Made by a program: the position numbers and the translations under genes. A stretch of 64,000 bases of DNA from Corythucha ciliata. Lineage: Eukaryota > Arthropoda > Insecta > Hemiptera > Tingidae. The stretch lies in NCBI GenBank assembly GCA_038030265.1, contig CM075938.1, forward strand, positions 5,185,009 to 5,249,008. Direction: 5' to 3'. Shown one piece after another: positions 14,001 to 23,899 of this stretch (its first letter is position 1; every line of letters begins with the position of its first letter). The notes beneath the pieces were generated by a model, which was given only the letters and a program-made list of their open reading frames with translations, did no database searches and was not told the DNA's origin.

Positions 14001-17000
14001 TGTAATTCACAACCTTTCTATGATACAACAACTTTCAAAGGGCACTGTGGGCCAATTTTAGTTCACTAATTTCAAAGTGCACTCGTAAGGTCGTCGAGAG
14101 TGATGGTACATACAAACAGGTAGCAGCTTCAACGTTGACTCTTCGCGCGGAACTGTCATATGGAAATAGCGTCTCGGCCGCGCGGAACTGTCATATTCAA
14201 CAAACCATTTTTCGGGGATTTGCGCGGAACTGTCATACACCCTATTAGGTATATAGAACATTCCTGCCAAGTGGCATTGCTTAATGATTATTTTGCAAGT
14301 TGATATCGTTAACCTCCGGACTATTAGACTAGGTATATTAGAGGTACGTATTTTCCCATCAACAGGCAAGTTGCAATATTGTGACGTCACGCCTGTTGAA
14401 GGCGTCATCTGTTTCCGAAGGTGCCCTTCTCATAAAGTTGGTTAACCTTTTCCAGTTTTGTCCATTCCACGTTCAAGGTCATTTTCATTTTCCCGTTCAT
14501 ATCTTTTTCAAATGAAGGTGTTTTGTTGGCTTCCCAGGGTTTGACTTGGAGCGGCGGGGGGAATTTTAAGCGCCAACGGGCCTCCGCGTCCTGCGTTTTC
14601 ATCGCTATTCCATCAATTTTTCATTACTGCGTTAATATAAAAAAAAATTTCCACTGTCGGCTCGCGCCCGGTTAAAAGGCCCTTCGGAGGCGTTTCCTCG
14701 GCTCGGTTTTCGGTATGTGCGTGGGATTTTAAAACCTGTAGATCATGGAACTAAGACTCGTGAGCCCTCTTGGCGTTCCCGATGATCTCGTGTACGAGTG
14801 GCCTGGAGAATCGAGCCGAACCCGACTGAGTGAGGAGGAAATCGCCAAAGAAGTCGAGACGACCGTGCGACTCATATGCCGAGAAGTACCCGGTTTGATC
14901 ATGCCGCCCTTTGCCTTTTCAGACGAGCCCACATTTGACGACGTGTTGGTTGTTTGTGAGGAGTTCAACGAGGCTGCTCGTAACTACGCCGCGACCAGCA
15001 AGAGAAAATCATTTGTTCCGTCGAGGCCGTCGCGACCTCTTCTAAAACACATCATTCAACAGGTGTACAATCAAGCGGTCGAAAGTCCTGAGCGACTTAA
15101 TCAATACTCGCCCTTTTCACCTGAAGTATACGGTGAGACGTCGTTTGATCTAGTCGATCAAATGATCAATGAAATCAAAATAACAGCGGATGATGTATTC
15201 ATTGATTTGGGATCTGGCGTTGGTCAGGTCGTCCTACAAATGGCTGCGAGTACACCCTGTCGAATGTGCATCGGCATCGAAAAAGCTCCCGTTCCGTCTG
15301 AGTACGCGTCCATGTTCGAACGTCACTTCGTCCGTGCCCTGGCCTGGTATGGTAAAACCTGCGGACCCTACCGGCTAATAGAAGGTGACTTTCTGGATGA
15401 TAAGCACAATTCGACTATTCAGTCAGCATCGATTATATTCGCGAATAACTTTGCCTTTGGCCCTCTGGTTGACCATCAGCTAAAGCAAAAGTTTGCTGAT
15501 TTGAGCGACGGCTCGCGAATCGTGTCTTCCATGCCTTTTTGTCCCATGAACTTCCGTATATCTCATCGTAACCTGTCCGACATTGGCACTATTATGCACG
15601 TGTCTCAACTTCAACCATTCAGGGGTGAAGTGTCTTGGACTTGCAAACCTGTCGCTTTTTATCTTCACGTCATCGACCGTACGAAGTTAGAGCGTTACTT
15701 TCAGAGAAATAACACGGTAAAAAAAGTCAAAGACGAGCCGCCTGAAGCCCCAGTAGAGAGGGTAAAATCGAGAAGTCAAAGACGGAATGAACAGCGTCAC
15801 CAAAATCGACATCGTATACGTCCTAGAGTTACTGCCAGAGCTAAGCTCAAAAACCAGGTTGATGATGACGATGAGGATTTTGACGGTTTCGATAGTGAGA
15901 CGACAAATTCGACAGATCTAGTGCCGCCACCTCGGTCAGACGACACATCAGGCTTTGAAAGTCCCAGCACATCTAGTCAGGCGAGCGCCTTCTCCCAGCC
16001 TGATCTTCGTGATCGTCAACCACCGTATGACGGTCCGCCGAGAAATTTGGACGAATTTATGACTCATATGCGCTCAATGGTCGCGACTTTCATGGATGCC
16101 ATGGGTTCTCGTGAGTTCCGCGAGACTACTAGAACTCAGATATCCGACGAGCAGTCACGTAATGATCTCCTTAGAAAACAAGTGACACATTTGGAGCGAG
16201 AAATAGCCTCGTTGCTAAACGAAGGAACAACGCTGATCAAAGACAGAATGAACGAGTTTGGAGTCAACGTCACTGGTGTCAACGATGTGTCAGAATACGC
16301 AAAACATTTAGTTGAGACGAACGCCTATTTAAAGTTTAAGCACGCTGAAGAAACCGAGCGTGTAGACCGACTGATAAAAGAAAATTGCCGCTTGGAGGAA
16401 AAGAAGAAAATGGAAGTATTGCGGCTGTGTAGAAACCAAATCAACCGGAAGCGACGTTTGACGAGCACTGTTGAGTCGTTGACTCGAGAAGTGACCCACC
16501 TTGAGAAGAATTTACGCTCCCAACCACCTATCAAAAGACAAAAGCGAATCGAAAATTCTCATCATCGTATCAGCGCAAGTGCCTTCGCTGCAAATTCTGC
16601 CATTAGAAATCGGTTTTAATTAAAGATGAATTATGTTTTATATTTGTACCTGAATCTTGTTGTTTTCGAGAGAGAGAAAAATCTTGTTAAAAGCCCCCTC
16701 ATCCCTCAAATTAGCCCTCCAAAATTCATAACAGATAATTAAAATGTCTTAAATACGCACGCTTTCATGGTGTACATTTTCACTGTCACCCTCTTTTCAT
16801 AGAATACAGGCCCGTTTTTAAGGGTAGGCATCAGAGCTGCAGCTCTTTCCGAAGATCACGAAGACCTATATTCGTCTACTCTATGGAAACCCTTAAGGGG
16901 GAGTTGTACATGTGTTTCCTCTACCCCCCTCCAATCATACCTCGCCTACTCCGCGTTACGTAAATTACGGCCGTATTTCTGCACCAATCCTGGACTTCAA

Positions 17001-18602
17001 GGGTCATTTAAATCTTCAGGAAATTCCGCACAAACGTACGATCTTCCTTTTTCATATTTCATCCCTTAAAATAACTGTAAAACGCACATAAACTTTTACA
17101 TTGAAAATTCACACGCTTTCGACGACTTATTTACGAAAGCAAGATAGTACGGTTGTGCGGAATTTCCTGAAGATTTAAATGAGCCCTTGAAGTCCAGGAT
17201 TGGTGCAGAAATACGGCGGAAATTTTGCAAACAGCTCCGCTAACGCTAACGTTAATGCTATTCACATTTCAACCAACGAAATGTTTACTACCCTAGCGAC
17301 GCAAACACAAAAATTAACTTTAGCGTTTACGGGACTGTTTGCAAAATCTCTCTGATATCTTTAATCCGTTACCGAAAATTGTAACTCCGTTATTAGTAAC
17401 GGGGTAATGAGTCACTGTCACAGATCTGTTTTAGTGTTTTGTATGTATATGTAATTCCGGTTAGGGGGCCCCGCACAGTGCTTGCCTAGAGGCCCCGAGA
17501 CTAGTGAGGGCTAGAAATAGTCCATACATATAATAAATACATTATGTCCCTACCTAATTCAATTTTTCTTGATTTTTTACAGGATCCCAAGGACTTTTTA
17601 GTCGCCTACGAAGAAATGTTGCAATTCATTCGAGAACCCGACGTTTGGATTGAAATTGAAAAGGAGCTCGGTCTGAAAAATGTCAAAGCGATGACATTTT
17701 ACGACGTGGTCCTCGACTACATACTGATGGACGCCTTTGAGGATCTTGAATCACCGCCTTCATCCGTTACAGCTGTTGTTCAAAACAGATGGTTATCCAA
17801 CGGTTTCAAGGAATCGGTTAGATTTATTTCTTTTTTACTTGCAGGCCATGATAGTCTAGTAATCTTGTGTCAAAAAAAGGCATTTGAAGGAAAGTTTTGG
17901 TGTAGTTTTGATTTTTGGAGCTCTATGTTATTTTGAGCTGCTGAACACGAATCAGTGGTTTGCCAACAAATTGTTTGACAGCAAACATGTTTTTCCCCGC
18001 AAAAAACAATGGAAAATGGATTCTTCTAGTATTTTTGAATAACTCAGAAGCTATGCGTTTACGTGAAAGGACCCCTTATATCAAAAATAAAAACTACACC
18101 AAAACTTTCCGTATAAAACCACAAAATGCCTGGACTTATGACGGACTATTTCAGGGACTGTCCTTTTGTTGTAATGCATTTTAAAAACAGCATTTTACAC
18201 TTTTTCAGGCGCTCACCACCGCCGTATGGTCCGTATTGAAAGCCAAACGACGAATGCTCAACTATCCCTACGGATTTATGTCTCATTTCTATTCTATATC
18301 GGAGCAAATGTCACCGATAATGGCCTGGGGGTTTTTGGGGCCTGATGAGAAACTCAAAGAAATCTGTCATTATTTCAAGGTTAGTTTTTTTTGGGTTGGT
18401 GAAACAAACGAGCCACTGAGTTTTTAACTGTATTATTATTTTATTCTAGAATCAAATCATGGAATTTTTGATGGAAATTTTTAGCTTTCAAAGTGCACGA
18501 TTTACCACTGTGGAAGATCTTGCGGCTGACATTTTAAAACACACGAAAACTCGCGTAGACAATTTATGTACGAGACTTTCTCAAAATGACGATCAAATCT
18601 AG
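4744..18602 (+). CDS. MIGA: Mitoguardin (MIGA/FAM73 family), C-terminal seven exons
   Basis: Mitoguardins are mitochondrial outer-membrane proteins that promote fusion and lipid handling at contact sites. Exons: 4744-4928, 5146-5244, 5305-5417, 7838-8006, 17583-17816, 18209-18379 and 18450-18602 (stop TAG). All junctions are GT-AG and the phases agree, giving about 374 residues. Family landmarks in order are MEALDTGINYWEDAL, CEMLFLDQ, SSAESFVSAQDE, ADLRDFED, EYLCKLHCIRLAFQ, DPKDFLVAYEEML, an exon with MLNYPYGFMSHFYS, and a C-terminal MEFLMEIFSFQSARFTTVEDL. This is the cytosolic helical domain. The N-terminal membrane segment and basic linker were not found and must lie upstream. The 9.6-kb intron 8007-17582 encloses the DOT1-like gene on the same strand, and the intron at 5418-7837 is almost filled by a foldback element. 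The human genome has two paralogues, so no number is assigned. Confidence 0.93.
5425..7790. mobile_element. 2.4-kb foldback element inside a mitoguardin intron
   Basis: The left arm (about 5425-6240) and right arm (about 6960-7785) are inverted copies of each other, about 800 bp each, around a 0.7-kb centre. Matching landmarks are the segment containing GTACACCATCTCCAGACCCC near 7688 and its complement near 5525, and the mirror frames at 5789-5980 (+) and 7226-7438 (-), which give nearly the same peptide. The element fills nearly all of the 2.4-kb intron, starting within 10-20 bp of the 5' splice site and ending about 50 bp before the acceptor. No transposase is seen. The superfamily is unknown because I could not fix a target duplication. 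Confidence 0.75.
9963..10502. mobile_element. 540-bp MITE with TTA target duplication, rich in AATTGC motifs
   Basis: The ends are AAACCCGTTTACACGAGCAA and, inverted, AGGCCCATTTACACGGGCAA, flanked by TTA at 9960-9962 and 10503-10505. The interior is studded with AATTGC/GCAATT words in both orientations, far above expectation for random AT-rich DNA. These could be subterminal protein-binding sites. It has no coding capacity and is inferred to be PIF/Harbinger-like from the TTA duplication. Confidence 0.75.
10660..10975. repeat. Copy of a ~300-bp interspersed repeat
   Basis: It shares long near-identical words, such as TTTGGCCCAAATGCAATACC and CGAGAGTTATCGTGCTAACA, with 39160-39510. It matches, on the opposite strand, the three tandem units at 56165-57020. 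More diverged relatives lie near 3840-3960 and 21180-21250. No coding content. Confidence 0.75.
10984..12417. mobile_element. 1.43-kb foldback element, mariner-like ends
   Basis: Two inverted arms of about 590 bp surround a centre of about 240 bp, so the element is close to one long palindrome. The ends read (C/T)AGGGTGGATCCGTATAAG, with TA next to them on both sides. TA duplications and CAGGGTG-type ends are typical of Tc1/mariner elements, so this is inferred to be a non-autonomous derivative. Sister copies are 54730-56146 (complete) and 59735-60328 (one arm). Frames in the arms, such as 11896-12099 (-), are repeat sequence and not genes. Confidence 0.82.
12788..12994 (-). pseudogene. Non-LTR retrotransposon fragment (C-terminal end of RT polyprotein)
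   Basis: A 68-residue frame contains LYGSEVWG followed by IQVIQNKILRMVVNAPWYVRN and a HRELKLP segment. This is the pattern found after the reverse transcriptase domain of jockey/R1-like LINEs. The polymerase motifs are absent, so it is a short dead 3' fragment. It lies in mitoguardin intron 5 on the opposite strand. Confidence 0.7.
13711..14242. mobile_element. Complete 532-bp DNA element with 8-bp target duplication and six 16-bp motifs
   Basis: Inverted ends GGGTGTATGACAGTTCCGCG are flanked exactly by TATTAGGT on both sides (13703-13710 and 14243-14250). The motif TATGACAGTTCCGCGC occurs at 13716-13731 and 13746-13761, and as a shorter form at 13784-13795. Its reverse complement occurs at 14145-14160, 14180-14195 and 14222-14237, so there are three copies near each end, all pointing inward. 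The 8-bp duplication fits hAT or P superfamilies. There is no transposase, so the element is non-autonomous. The exact ends and duplication suggest a fairly recent insertion. It lies 0.5 kb upstream of the DOT1-like gene. Confidence 0.85.
14405..14602 (-). pseudogene. Possible TSEN2-like N-terminal fragment (tentative)
   Basis: A 65-residue frame on the minus strand reads like protein and ends in LEKVNQLYEKGTFGN. This recalls the QLYxKGYFGKG segment near the N-terminus of tRNA-splicing endonuclease subunit 2. Right after it, where the family continues with a conserved serine/arginine-rich turn, the frame stops. No further exon was found on the minus strand down to 13000. It starts 142 bp from the DOT1-like ATG, head to head. 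It may be a gene relic, a first exon of a gene I could not follow, or coincidence. Confidence 0.25.
14603..14744. promoter_or_regulatory. Short 5' flank of the DOT1-like gene
   Basis: This 142-bp stretch is locally GC-rich (TCGCGCCCGG, CCTTCGGAGGCG, CCTCGGCTCGG) compared with the AT-rich intron around it, and it directly precedes the ATG at 14745. A promoter here is inferred from position and composition only. No clear TATA box or initiator was found. Confidence 0.35.
14745..16619 (+). CDS. DOT1L: Intronless DOT1-like histone H3-K79 methyltransferase
   Basis: A single uninterrupted frame encodes 624 residues. DOT1 proteins methylate lysine 79 of histone H3 using S-adenosylmethionine. The DOT1 fold spans residues ~95-320. 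Motifs are SPEVYGETSFDL (125-136), VFIDLGSGVGQVVLQ (151-165), the IEK acid E179, GDF (214-216), NNFAFGP (234-240) and VSWTCKPVAFYLHVIDRT (296-313). Y129, D154, E179, F216, N234 and W298 sit at a constant offset of -7 from human DOT1L residues 136, 161, 186, 223, 241 and 305, so the pocket looks intact. One change is SMPF where the family usually has SKPF. Then come a basic patch (340-370), an acidic run (372-380) and a probable coiled coil (475-595). Human DOT1L has over 1,500 residues and many introns. The missing introns and the location in a mitoguardin intron suggest a retrocopy. ATTAAA overlaps the stop (16619-16624). Confidence 0.95.
   Translation: MELRLVSPLGVPDDLVYEWPGESSRTRLSEEEIAKEVETTVRLICREVPGLIMPPFAFSDEPTFDDVLVVCEEFNEAARNYAATSKRKSFVPSRPSRPLLKHIIQQVYNQAVESPERLNQYSPFSPEVYGETSFDLVDQMINEIKITADDVFIDLGSGVGQVVLQMAASTPCRMCIGIEKAPVPSEYASMFERHFVRALAWYGKTCGPYRLIEGDFLDDKHNSTIQSASIIFANNFAFGPLVDHQLKQKFADLSDGSRIVSSMPFCPMNFRISHRNLSDIGTIMHVSQLQPFRGEVSWTCKPVAFYLHVIDRTKLERYFQRNNTVKKVKDEPPEAPVERVKSRSQRRNEQRHQNRHRIRPRVTARAKLKNQVDDDDEDFDGFDSETTNSTDLVPPPRSDDTSGFESPSTSSQASAFSQPDLRDRQPPYDGPPRNLDEFMTHMRSMVATFMDAMGSREFRETTRTQISDEQSRNDLLRKQVTHLEREIASLLNEGTTLIKDRMNEFGVNVTGVNDVSEYAKHLVETNAYLKFKHAEETERVDRLIKENCRLEEKKKMEVLRLCRNQINRKRRLTSTVESLTREVTHLEKNLRSQPPIKRQKRIENSHHRISASAFAANSAIRNRF
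16625..17582. other. Intronic stretch between DOT1-like gene and mitoguardin exon 5
   Basis: The only structure I see is the palindromic element at 16971-17216 and its flank from about 16896, which together recur inverted at about 22102-22380. The rest is unassigned. Confidence 0.5.
16971..17216. mobile_element. 246-bp palindromic MITE
   Basis: The left end CCGTATTTCTGCACCAATCC is mirrored by GGTGCAGAAATACGG at the right end, and the pairing continues inward for about 70 bp around GGAAATTCCGCACAA. A second, 5'-clipped copy lies inverted at about 22102-22301, together with matching flank. No target duplication could be fixed and there is no coding capacity. Confidence 0.65.
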
Positions 18603-18675
18603 TCAGTGATCGTCCATGACGTGCGCGTAAGTCGATGGATGCTTACAGTACTCTTTAATTGAAATAATTAGGCCA

Positions 18676-18681
18676 AATAAA
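18676..18681 (+). terminator. Mitoguardin poly(A) signal AATAAA
   Basis: A canonical AATAAA lies 74 bp after the TAG stop of mitoguardin. It is the first one downstream, and it fits the 3' end of the last exon. Confidence 0.6.
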
Positions 18682-20060
18682 GCAGCCGCACCCTCTGAAA
18701 TTAGTTAATTTTTTTGTTATGTATTATTGAGTACTGTATCGCCCAGGACTTGGTGGAAATTGACATGCGTCCCTCCGGGGCAACTCACCGAGAATTAGTG
18801 TTGGAAGTGACTCACTGTAATATTTCCTTTTTTGTTCGTTTATATAGGTGACAACACGTAGAGCCGAATAGTTCCCCCTGGGAATGCAAGTATGAATATT
18901 TTACGATTTTGCTAACTTCGAAGCAGTCCTTCCTTACGACAGCTTCCTCCGAGCAAGAATGGAAAATTTTGCATCCCCTTCCCACCCAGTAGATGTACGT
19001 GCTACGACCAGAGTTAAAGAACTTTGCTGGAAGTCCCTTCGGATATTTCAATAATCTGTGCCGGGACACGGCTATCTTGAATTACGCATTTAAAAAATAC
19101 ATATATTAAATTGAAACTGTATGGCAAATAGTTCAGGGTGACCATTACCTGATATAACAAGTTTCGTAATCTCTACCATATCCCTCCCATTACCATAACT
19201 TGGGGGACCATAATTAAAACAATTAATTGTTGGACTGGGCGTTGGTTGATTGAGGGGGAGGAGTGCTCTAGTTTGTACTATTTGTTTAATAAGTGCCTCG
19301 CTTTTGGTCGGCGGGTGAGGAATAAAACGCTTTCAAAGCGTTCACCGTGGCGTCAAATCAAGTGAATTAATACAAAATGATTCTCAGGGTTGATTAGGAC
19401 GAATATCACCAGGGAAATAGTTGAGGTTTTATTGACTACTGGACATCCTGTTTCCAGTTCCAGTACATCCAGTTTTTCCTGAGGAAATTTAGACCCATGT
19501 ACATTTGTATATTTTGGACCCAAACTCAAATTATTATGTGCCAATTTTCAGCTGAAACCGATCATTTTAAGTAGCTGGTCAGTGGATAAAAAATATAACT
19601 CTGGGCCAGTAAATTATAGGCAGTTAGGTACTTCCCCAGTTTTGGGCTGATTACTATCAGTTTCGGTTATCAGCCCCGATTCGATTGTCAATCGAGGGAA
19701 ATTGAGTTTTTGGGTGCTTTGCGTGGGAGATTATGTGGGTGGTGGAGGGAGGTGCGTAGATTTTTCTACAGTTTTTCTGCCATTGCATAAAACGACGGTG
19801 TTGGAAATGTTCGGTGTTTTGGTCGAATCGATGTGCTAATAAGCGGCTCTTATTCTCTAGGTCTAGGTGGTGTGAATATTCGATTGGCTTTTTCACAGTT
19901 TTTTGCGTTTTGACCGAAGCCGAGCTTTCAGAACATTATATTCTCCTACTACGAAAGATAGGAAATAGCCGCATTACACTAGGAAAAGGGGCAAAATCGT
20001 AGATTATGACAAGATTTCGTCCCCAACGAAATAGCCAATTTATGAATATTCCCACGATGA
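18682..20060. other. Intergenic stretch with no recognised feature
   Basis: Scattered short frames (for example on the minus strand at 18812-19069 and 19353-19544) have no similarity I recognise and no splice context. No repeat seen elsewhere in the window was matched here. It is probably old intergenic sequence. Confidence 0.4.
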
Positions 20061-20482
20061 AAAAAGTTTTTTTCCGACAGCAGACTGTCGGGAAAAGTGC
20101 ATTTCATTCATGCGACAATCGAGTTAAGCCTCATAATTTAGAACGATATCAATCAATTATGAATGACATTTAGGCCGTGGTAGAGAAATTCAAAATCATA
20201 AAATAGTGTTTCTTTTTACCGCAGGCCCCTTTTTTGGCACCAAATGAGGGGGAACAAAATGATGAATATGAAAAATGAAACAGAGTCGGTTTGGTTGCCT
20301 ATACGATATGGGAAGGCGGACTCTTATTAGAGGATTCATTTGCAGTTAAAATCTTTATCCCGGCCTAAATTCCATTCATAATTGATTGATATCGTTCTAA
20401 CTTATGAGGTTTAACTCGATTGTCGCATGAATGAAATGCACTTTTCCCGACAGGCTGCTGTCGGAACAAAACTTTTTTCAGG
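20061..20482. repeat. Inverted repeat pair with ~115-bp arms
   Basis: The arm at about 20061-20177 is mirrored at about 20364-20482. Shared words include TGCATTTCATTCATGCGACA and AACGATATCAATCAATTATG. Both arms begin next to a short hairpin (CCGACAGCAGACTGTCGG). The pair looks like a foldback or MITE relic, cut at its right edge by the element starting at 20479. Confidence 0.65.
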
Positions 20483-20739
20483 GGGGTGATTCTGTAACTT
20501 GCAAAATGTACGTGTCGTAAAATGGAAGAAGGGCGAGGGGAGGTAACTCGTTGCCATGGTTTTTACGATACCTAGTGAATTAAACTGCGGAATTTTCACG
20601 CGAGAATGTGTGGTCTCGAAGAAAAAATAATAAATTCTTGACAAATGCGTGGAAAAACCAAGGCAACGGGGTACATCCTCTCCCCCCTCCTTCGCAGTTA
20701 CGACACGTAAATTTTGCGAGTTACAGAATCACCCCCCTG
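20479..20739. mobile_element. 261-bp MITE with CAGGGGGGTGATTCTG ends
   Basis: Terminal inverted repeats start CAGGGGGGTGATTCTGTAAC and pair for about 80 bp, with the word TACGTGTCGTAAA/TTACGACACGTAAA inside. No target duplication was recognised, so the superfamily stays open. It has no coding capacity; the frames in both arms are mirror images. Confidence 0.7.
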
Positions 20740-21404
20740 ATTACGTTAATTTTCAGATCAGTTACATTAGGTTAATGGTATGTCACAATTTCACCATTGC
20801 GGAATGCGGAGTTTCTCCCGTTTTGGCCCACCTCAGGATTTTTTTCTCAAGATTTATTAGGGTGTAGGCAAATCAAATAAAAGAGACGGCTCAAAATACA
20901 ATGTCAATGAATTTTTTTGGTAATTGGGTGGTCCAGTAAGGCATAGCGTTAATTTAATAGCTCCCCTCCGCCCAGAACTCCCCTGCCATATCAACGGATT
21001 TGGTTCGCTATAGGGTCTCATACGAAAGCGCGTTCATTTTTCATTACTCGAGTCAATTTTGGGGGCAATCGCAGCAACAGCCGTGCGTAGCGAATTTTCA
21101 ACTAATTCAAACCCCTCTTTCACACCGTTCCCGTGGACCGATTCATCTGGATCACGAACTTGTCCGAGATATTCACGCTATTGGGTTTTAGACCAAATTT
21201 GGTTGCCCAAAGTCAAAAATTGCGACCGTGATCGTGCTAACAAGCGAGGGGCCGTATATATAGCAAATCGAACCGACCTCGGATTCGTGTTCTAGGAGTT
21301 CTGAAACGTGAAAAAAAAGTATCACAACCCATATGTGCGACCATCAGGGCGAGACCAATAGTGCATTTTTTAAATGAAATGCACTAAGTATGGAAACGAC
21401 AATT

Positions 21405-21930
21405 TTCGGCTTCTAAAAGCTATAGTTCGTGCCTATAACTGAAAAAAGCGCTAATTCATACATAGCTAAAAGCAAAAAAATCGTTAATTCGAAGCTCTAA
21501 AATTGAAAAAAAGGGCTAGTTCAGGTATGAAATTGAAAAAAATCGCTCATTAGCGGCTAAAATCAGGAAAAACACGAATTTACTTCAAAAATGCCGAAAA
21601 ATCGCTAATTCACGGCTAAAATGGTGAAAAATCGTTAGCGATGAAATGGAAATAGTGAAAAATTCGTTGCTAATTCAGCATTTAGCGATAAAATTGAGAA
21701 ACGCTGAAGTGAGGGAAAACGTCAATTCTCGGTCTAAATGGAGAAAACGTCAATTCGTGGCTTCTAAAAGTAACTTCGTTCCAGAAATTAAACAAAATCG
21801 CTAATCCGCGGCCAAAATCAGAAAAAGCGTTTAGGTAATTCGTAGTGAAAATTGGGAAAACCTCCAATTCGGGTCTGAAATGTAGAAAAATCCAGAATTA
21901 GCGGCTAACATAATTAGTGGCTAAACGCTA
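21405..21930. repeat. Degenerate AATTAGCG-type tandem repeat, minus orientation
   Basis: Units such as AAAAATCGCTAATTAGCGGC recur with irregular spacing. This is the reverse complement of the block at 2880-3440, and long words align in order (CTTCTAAAAG, AACGTCAATTC, GAAATTGAAAAAAATCGC), so the two blocks descend from one ancestral block and did not arise independently. Immediately left (21180-21400) lies a diverged copy of the repeat family seen near 54540-54700. Confidence 0.7.
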
Positions 21931-22101
21931 AATGGGGAACTTGATCATTATTCAAGCACTGGTGTTTATTGAAGAGGGATTTTTTTAGAGCGAATTTTTA
22001 AAAATTTTGAGTGGGGATTTGATAACGTCAAACCCTATTTAATGAAACGGATGGTGTGAGGAAGAGGGGGGTACGAAACATTTTCAGGGGCAAGGTAAAT
22101 A

Positions 22102-22380
22102 GAATTCCGCACAAGCGTACGATCTTGCTTTCCTTGTCTTCGAAAGTCTTCGAAAGAGTGTGAATTTTCAAGGTAAAAGTTTGTGTGCGTTTTACAGTTA
22201 TTTTAGGGATGAAATATGAAAAAGGAAGATCGTACGCTTGTGCGGAATTTCCTGAAGATTTAAATGAGCCCTTGAAGTCCACGATTGGTGCAGAAATACG
22301 GCGGTGATTTCCGTAACGCGGAGTAGGCGAGGTATGATTGGAGGGGGGTCGAGGAAACACATGTGCAACTCCCCCTTAAG
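22102..22380. mobile_element. Second copy of the palindromic MITE plus flank
   Basis: Positions 22102-22301 match the palindromic element at 16971-17216. Positions 22302-22375 match, inverted, the flank at 16896-16970 (word AGGTATGATTGGAGGGGGGT). The flank is therefore part of a larger repeat unit. Confidence 0.65.
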
Positions 22381-22622
22381 CCAGGTTCACACCTATCAGG
22401 CACGCTTCCGATCCTACACCGCTCATGCATGTCGGATCGGAGACTGTGGAAACCCTCGTGACGGTTAGACCATATTTGGGTTGGAAAGGCAATCTGAGAG
22501 GGCTGAGAAGCGTAACAGCCGTCAATTATTCGGTATTAACGCCTATTACGGTCCCCACACCTATCAAAAAATGCATGATCGGTGTCGGATCGGAAGCGTG
22601 CATGATATGTGTTATCTGGGTT
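22379..22622. mobile_element. 244-bp MITE with TTA target duplication
   Basis: The ends AGCCAGGTTCACACCTATCA and (inverted) AACCCAGATAACACATATCA are followed on both sides by GCACGCTTCCGATCC-type words, and are flanked by TTA at 22376-22378 and 22623-22625. No coding content. It belongs to the same TTA/TAA group as the elements at 24495, 25449 and 45417. Confidence 0.75.
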
Positions 22623-23899
22623 TTACAGAGGTATGCTCGTAACTAAGGAAATTGTTGTCAAAATTGACGTCACGGGAGTAAAAAAAATAATGAGGGACCA
22701 AACTTCACATATGAAGCTTCCCCTCCCATCGTTTCTCCCTTGGAATTTGTTTGTAGATCAAGCAAAAAATGAATGAAAAGCAAAAATAAGTGCCTGGATT
22801 TTTTTTTTAAGCGATATAATTTGGCGGAGTTGTTCCTTAGACCGTTTTGGCCCAGTTAATTGACACGTACCACATGAAGCTCCGTGTATTCAGTACAGAC
22901 AGCACTCGGCGCAGTGACGGGCGAGTTTATTATGTGTTTCAGTGAGAAACGACCAGTAATCTTCATGAGGGAGCAAGGAAGGGCTTCCCTGCTGCCTGCG
23001 ACAATCACGCTCACGAGCATTTCTTAGATAGTTTGGACAATAAAGCTGAAGTTTAAAAGTGTTCCCTGCCATGTATAAAAATAGAAGTAATTTATTATTT
23101 TAATATTAATCGTGCCCTTCGACCAGATTCCCGGCCTCGAACCTAGCCGTATTCAATCCCTGTCGTTATCGAGGAATTTGTTTGCCTCATCTGGGGCCTT
23201 AGTACAAACTCGTGCGAAGATGCCGCAAAATGCGGGATAATGTTATTTCTTATTTGGCGTCCTTGGATCCCGCTTGCGGCTTTTTCCCTGACCGTTCGTA
23301 CTAGGACCCCTGGCCGCTCGTATAGGACCCCTGGCCGCATACCCAGGATGGAGTTGGACAATTTACACCCTCACCATACGAGCGTATTTGTCGATGTGCG
23401 GTTTGTTGTACAAACACCACCGAGAACCCTTAATACGAAGCCAAGTGTTTCGAAGCGCTTATATTATTGTTAATTGGAACGGTGGCAAGGTCTCTACGTT
23501 GATGAGTGTCACGGAATCTCATTGTTTTACGAGAAAATTGCTGAACTTAGCTCTATCTTAAAAGAATTTCTAAAAGTTTCACAACTGAGATGATACCCTA
23601 CACCTGCAGCAGTTTTCTTTGCTCCAACCATTACACTTAGGGTGCCTGCAATCACTTCTTTCACAGGAATATTGTCCTGCAGGCAATAATGCGTAGTTCT
23701 CCCGATTTAAAAAGTAGCCCCAGAAATGTTGATAATTTTGTTTTATCGAAAAAAGTCCCACCTGTTAATTTTTTAAAAATTTGTCATCCCATGACGTCAT
23801 GGCACAAACAATAATAATTGGTTGAAAATTAAGAGCATACCTCTTTAGTATATTTACCTTGTTTCAGGGGGACAATTTTCTTGTTATTTGTACACAAAA

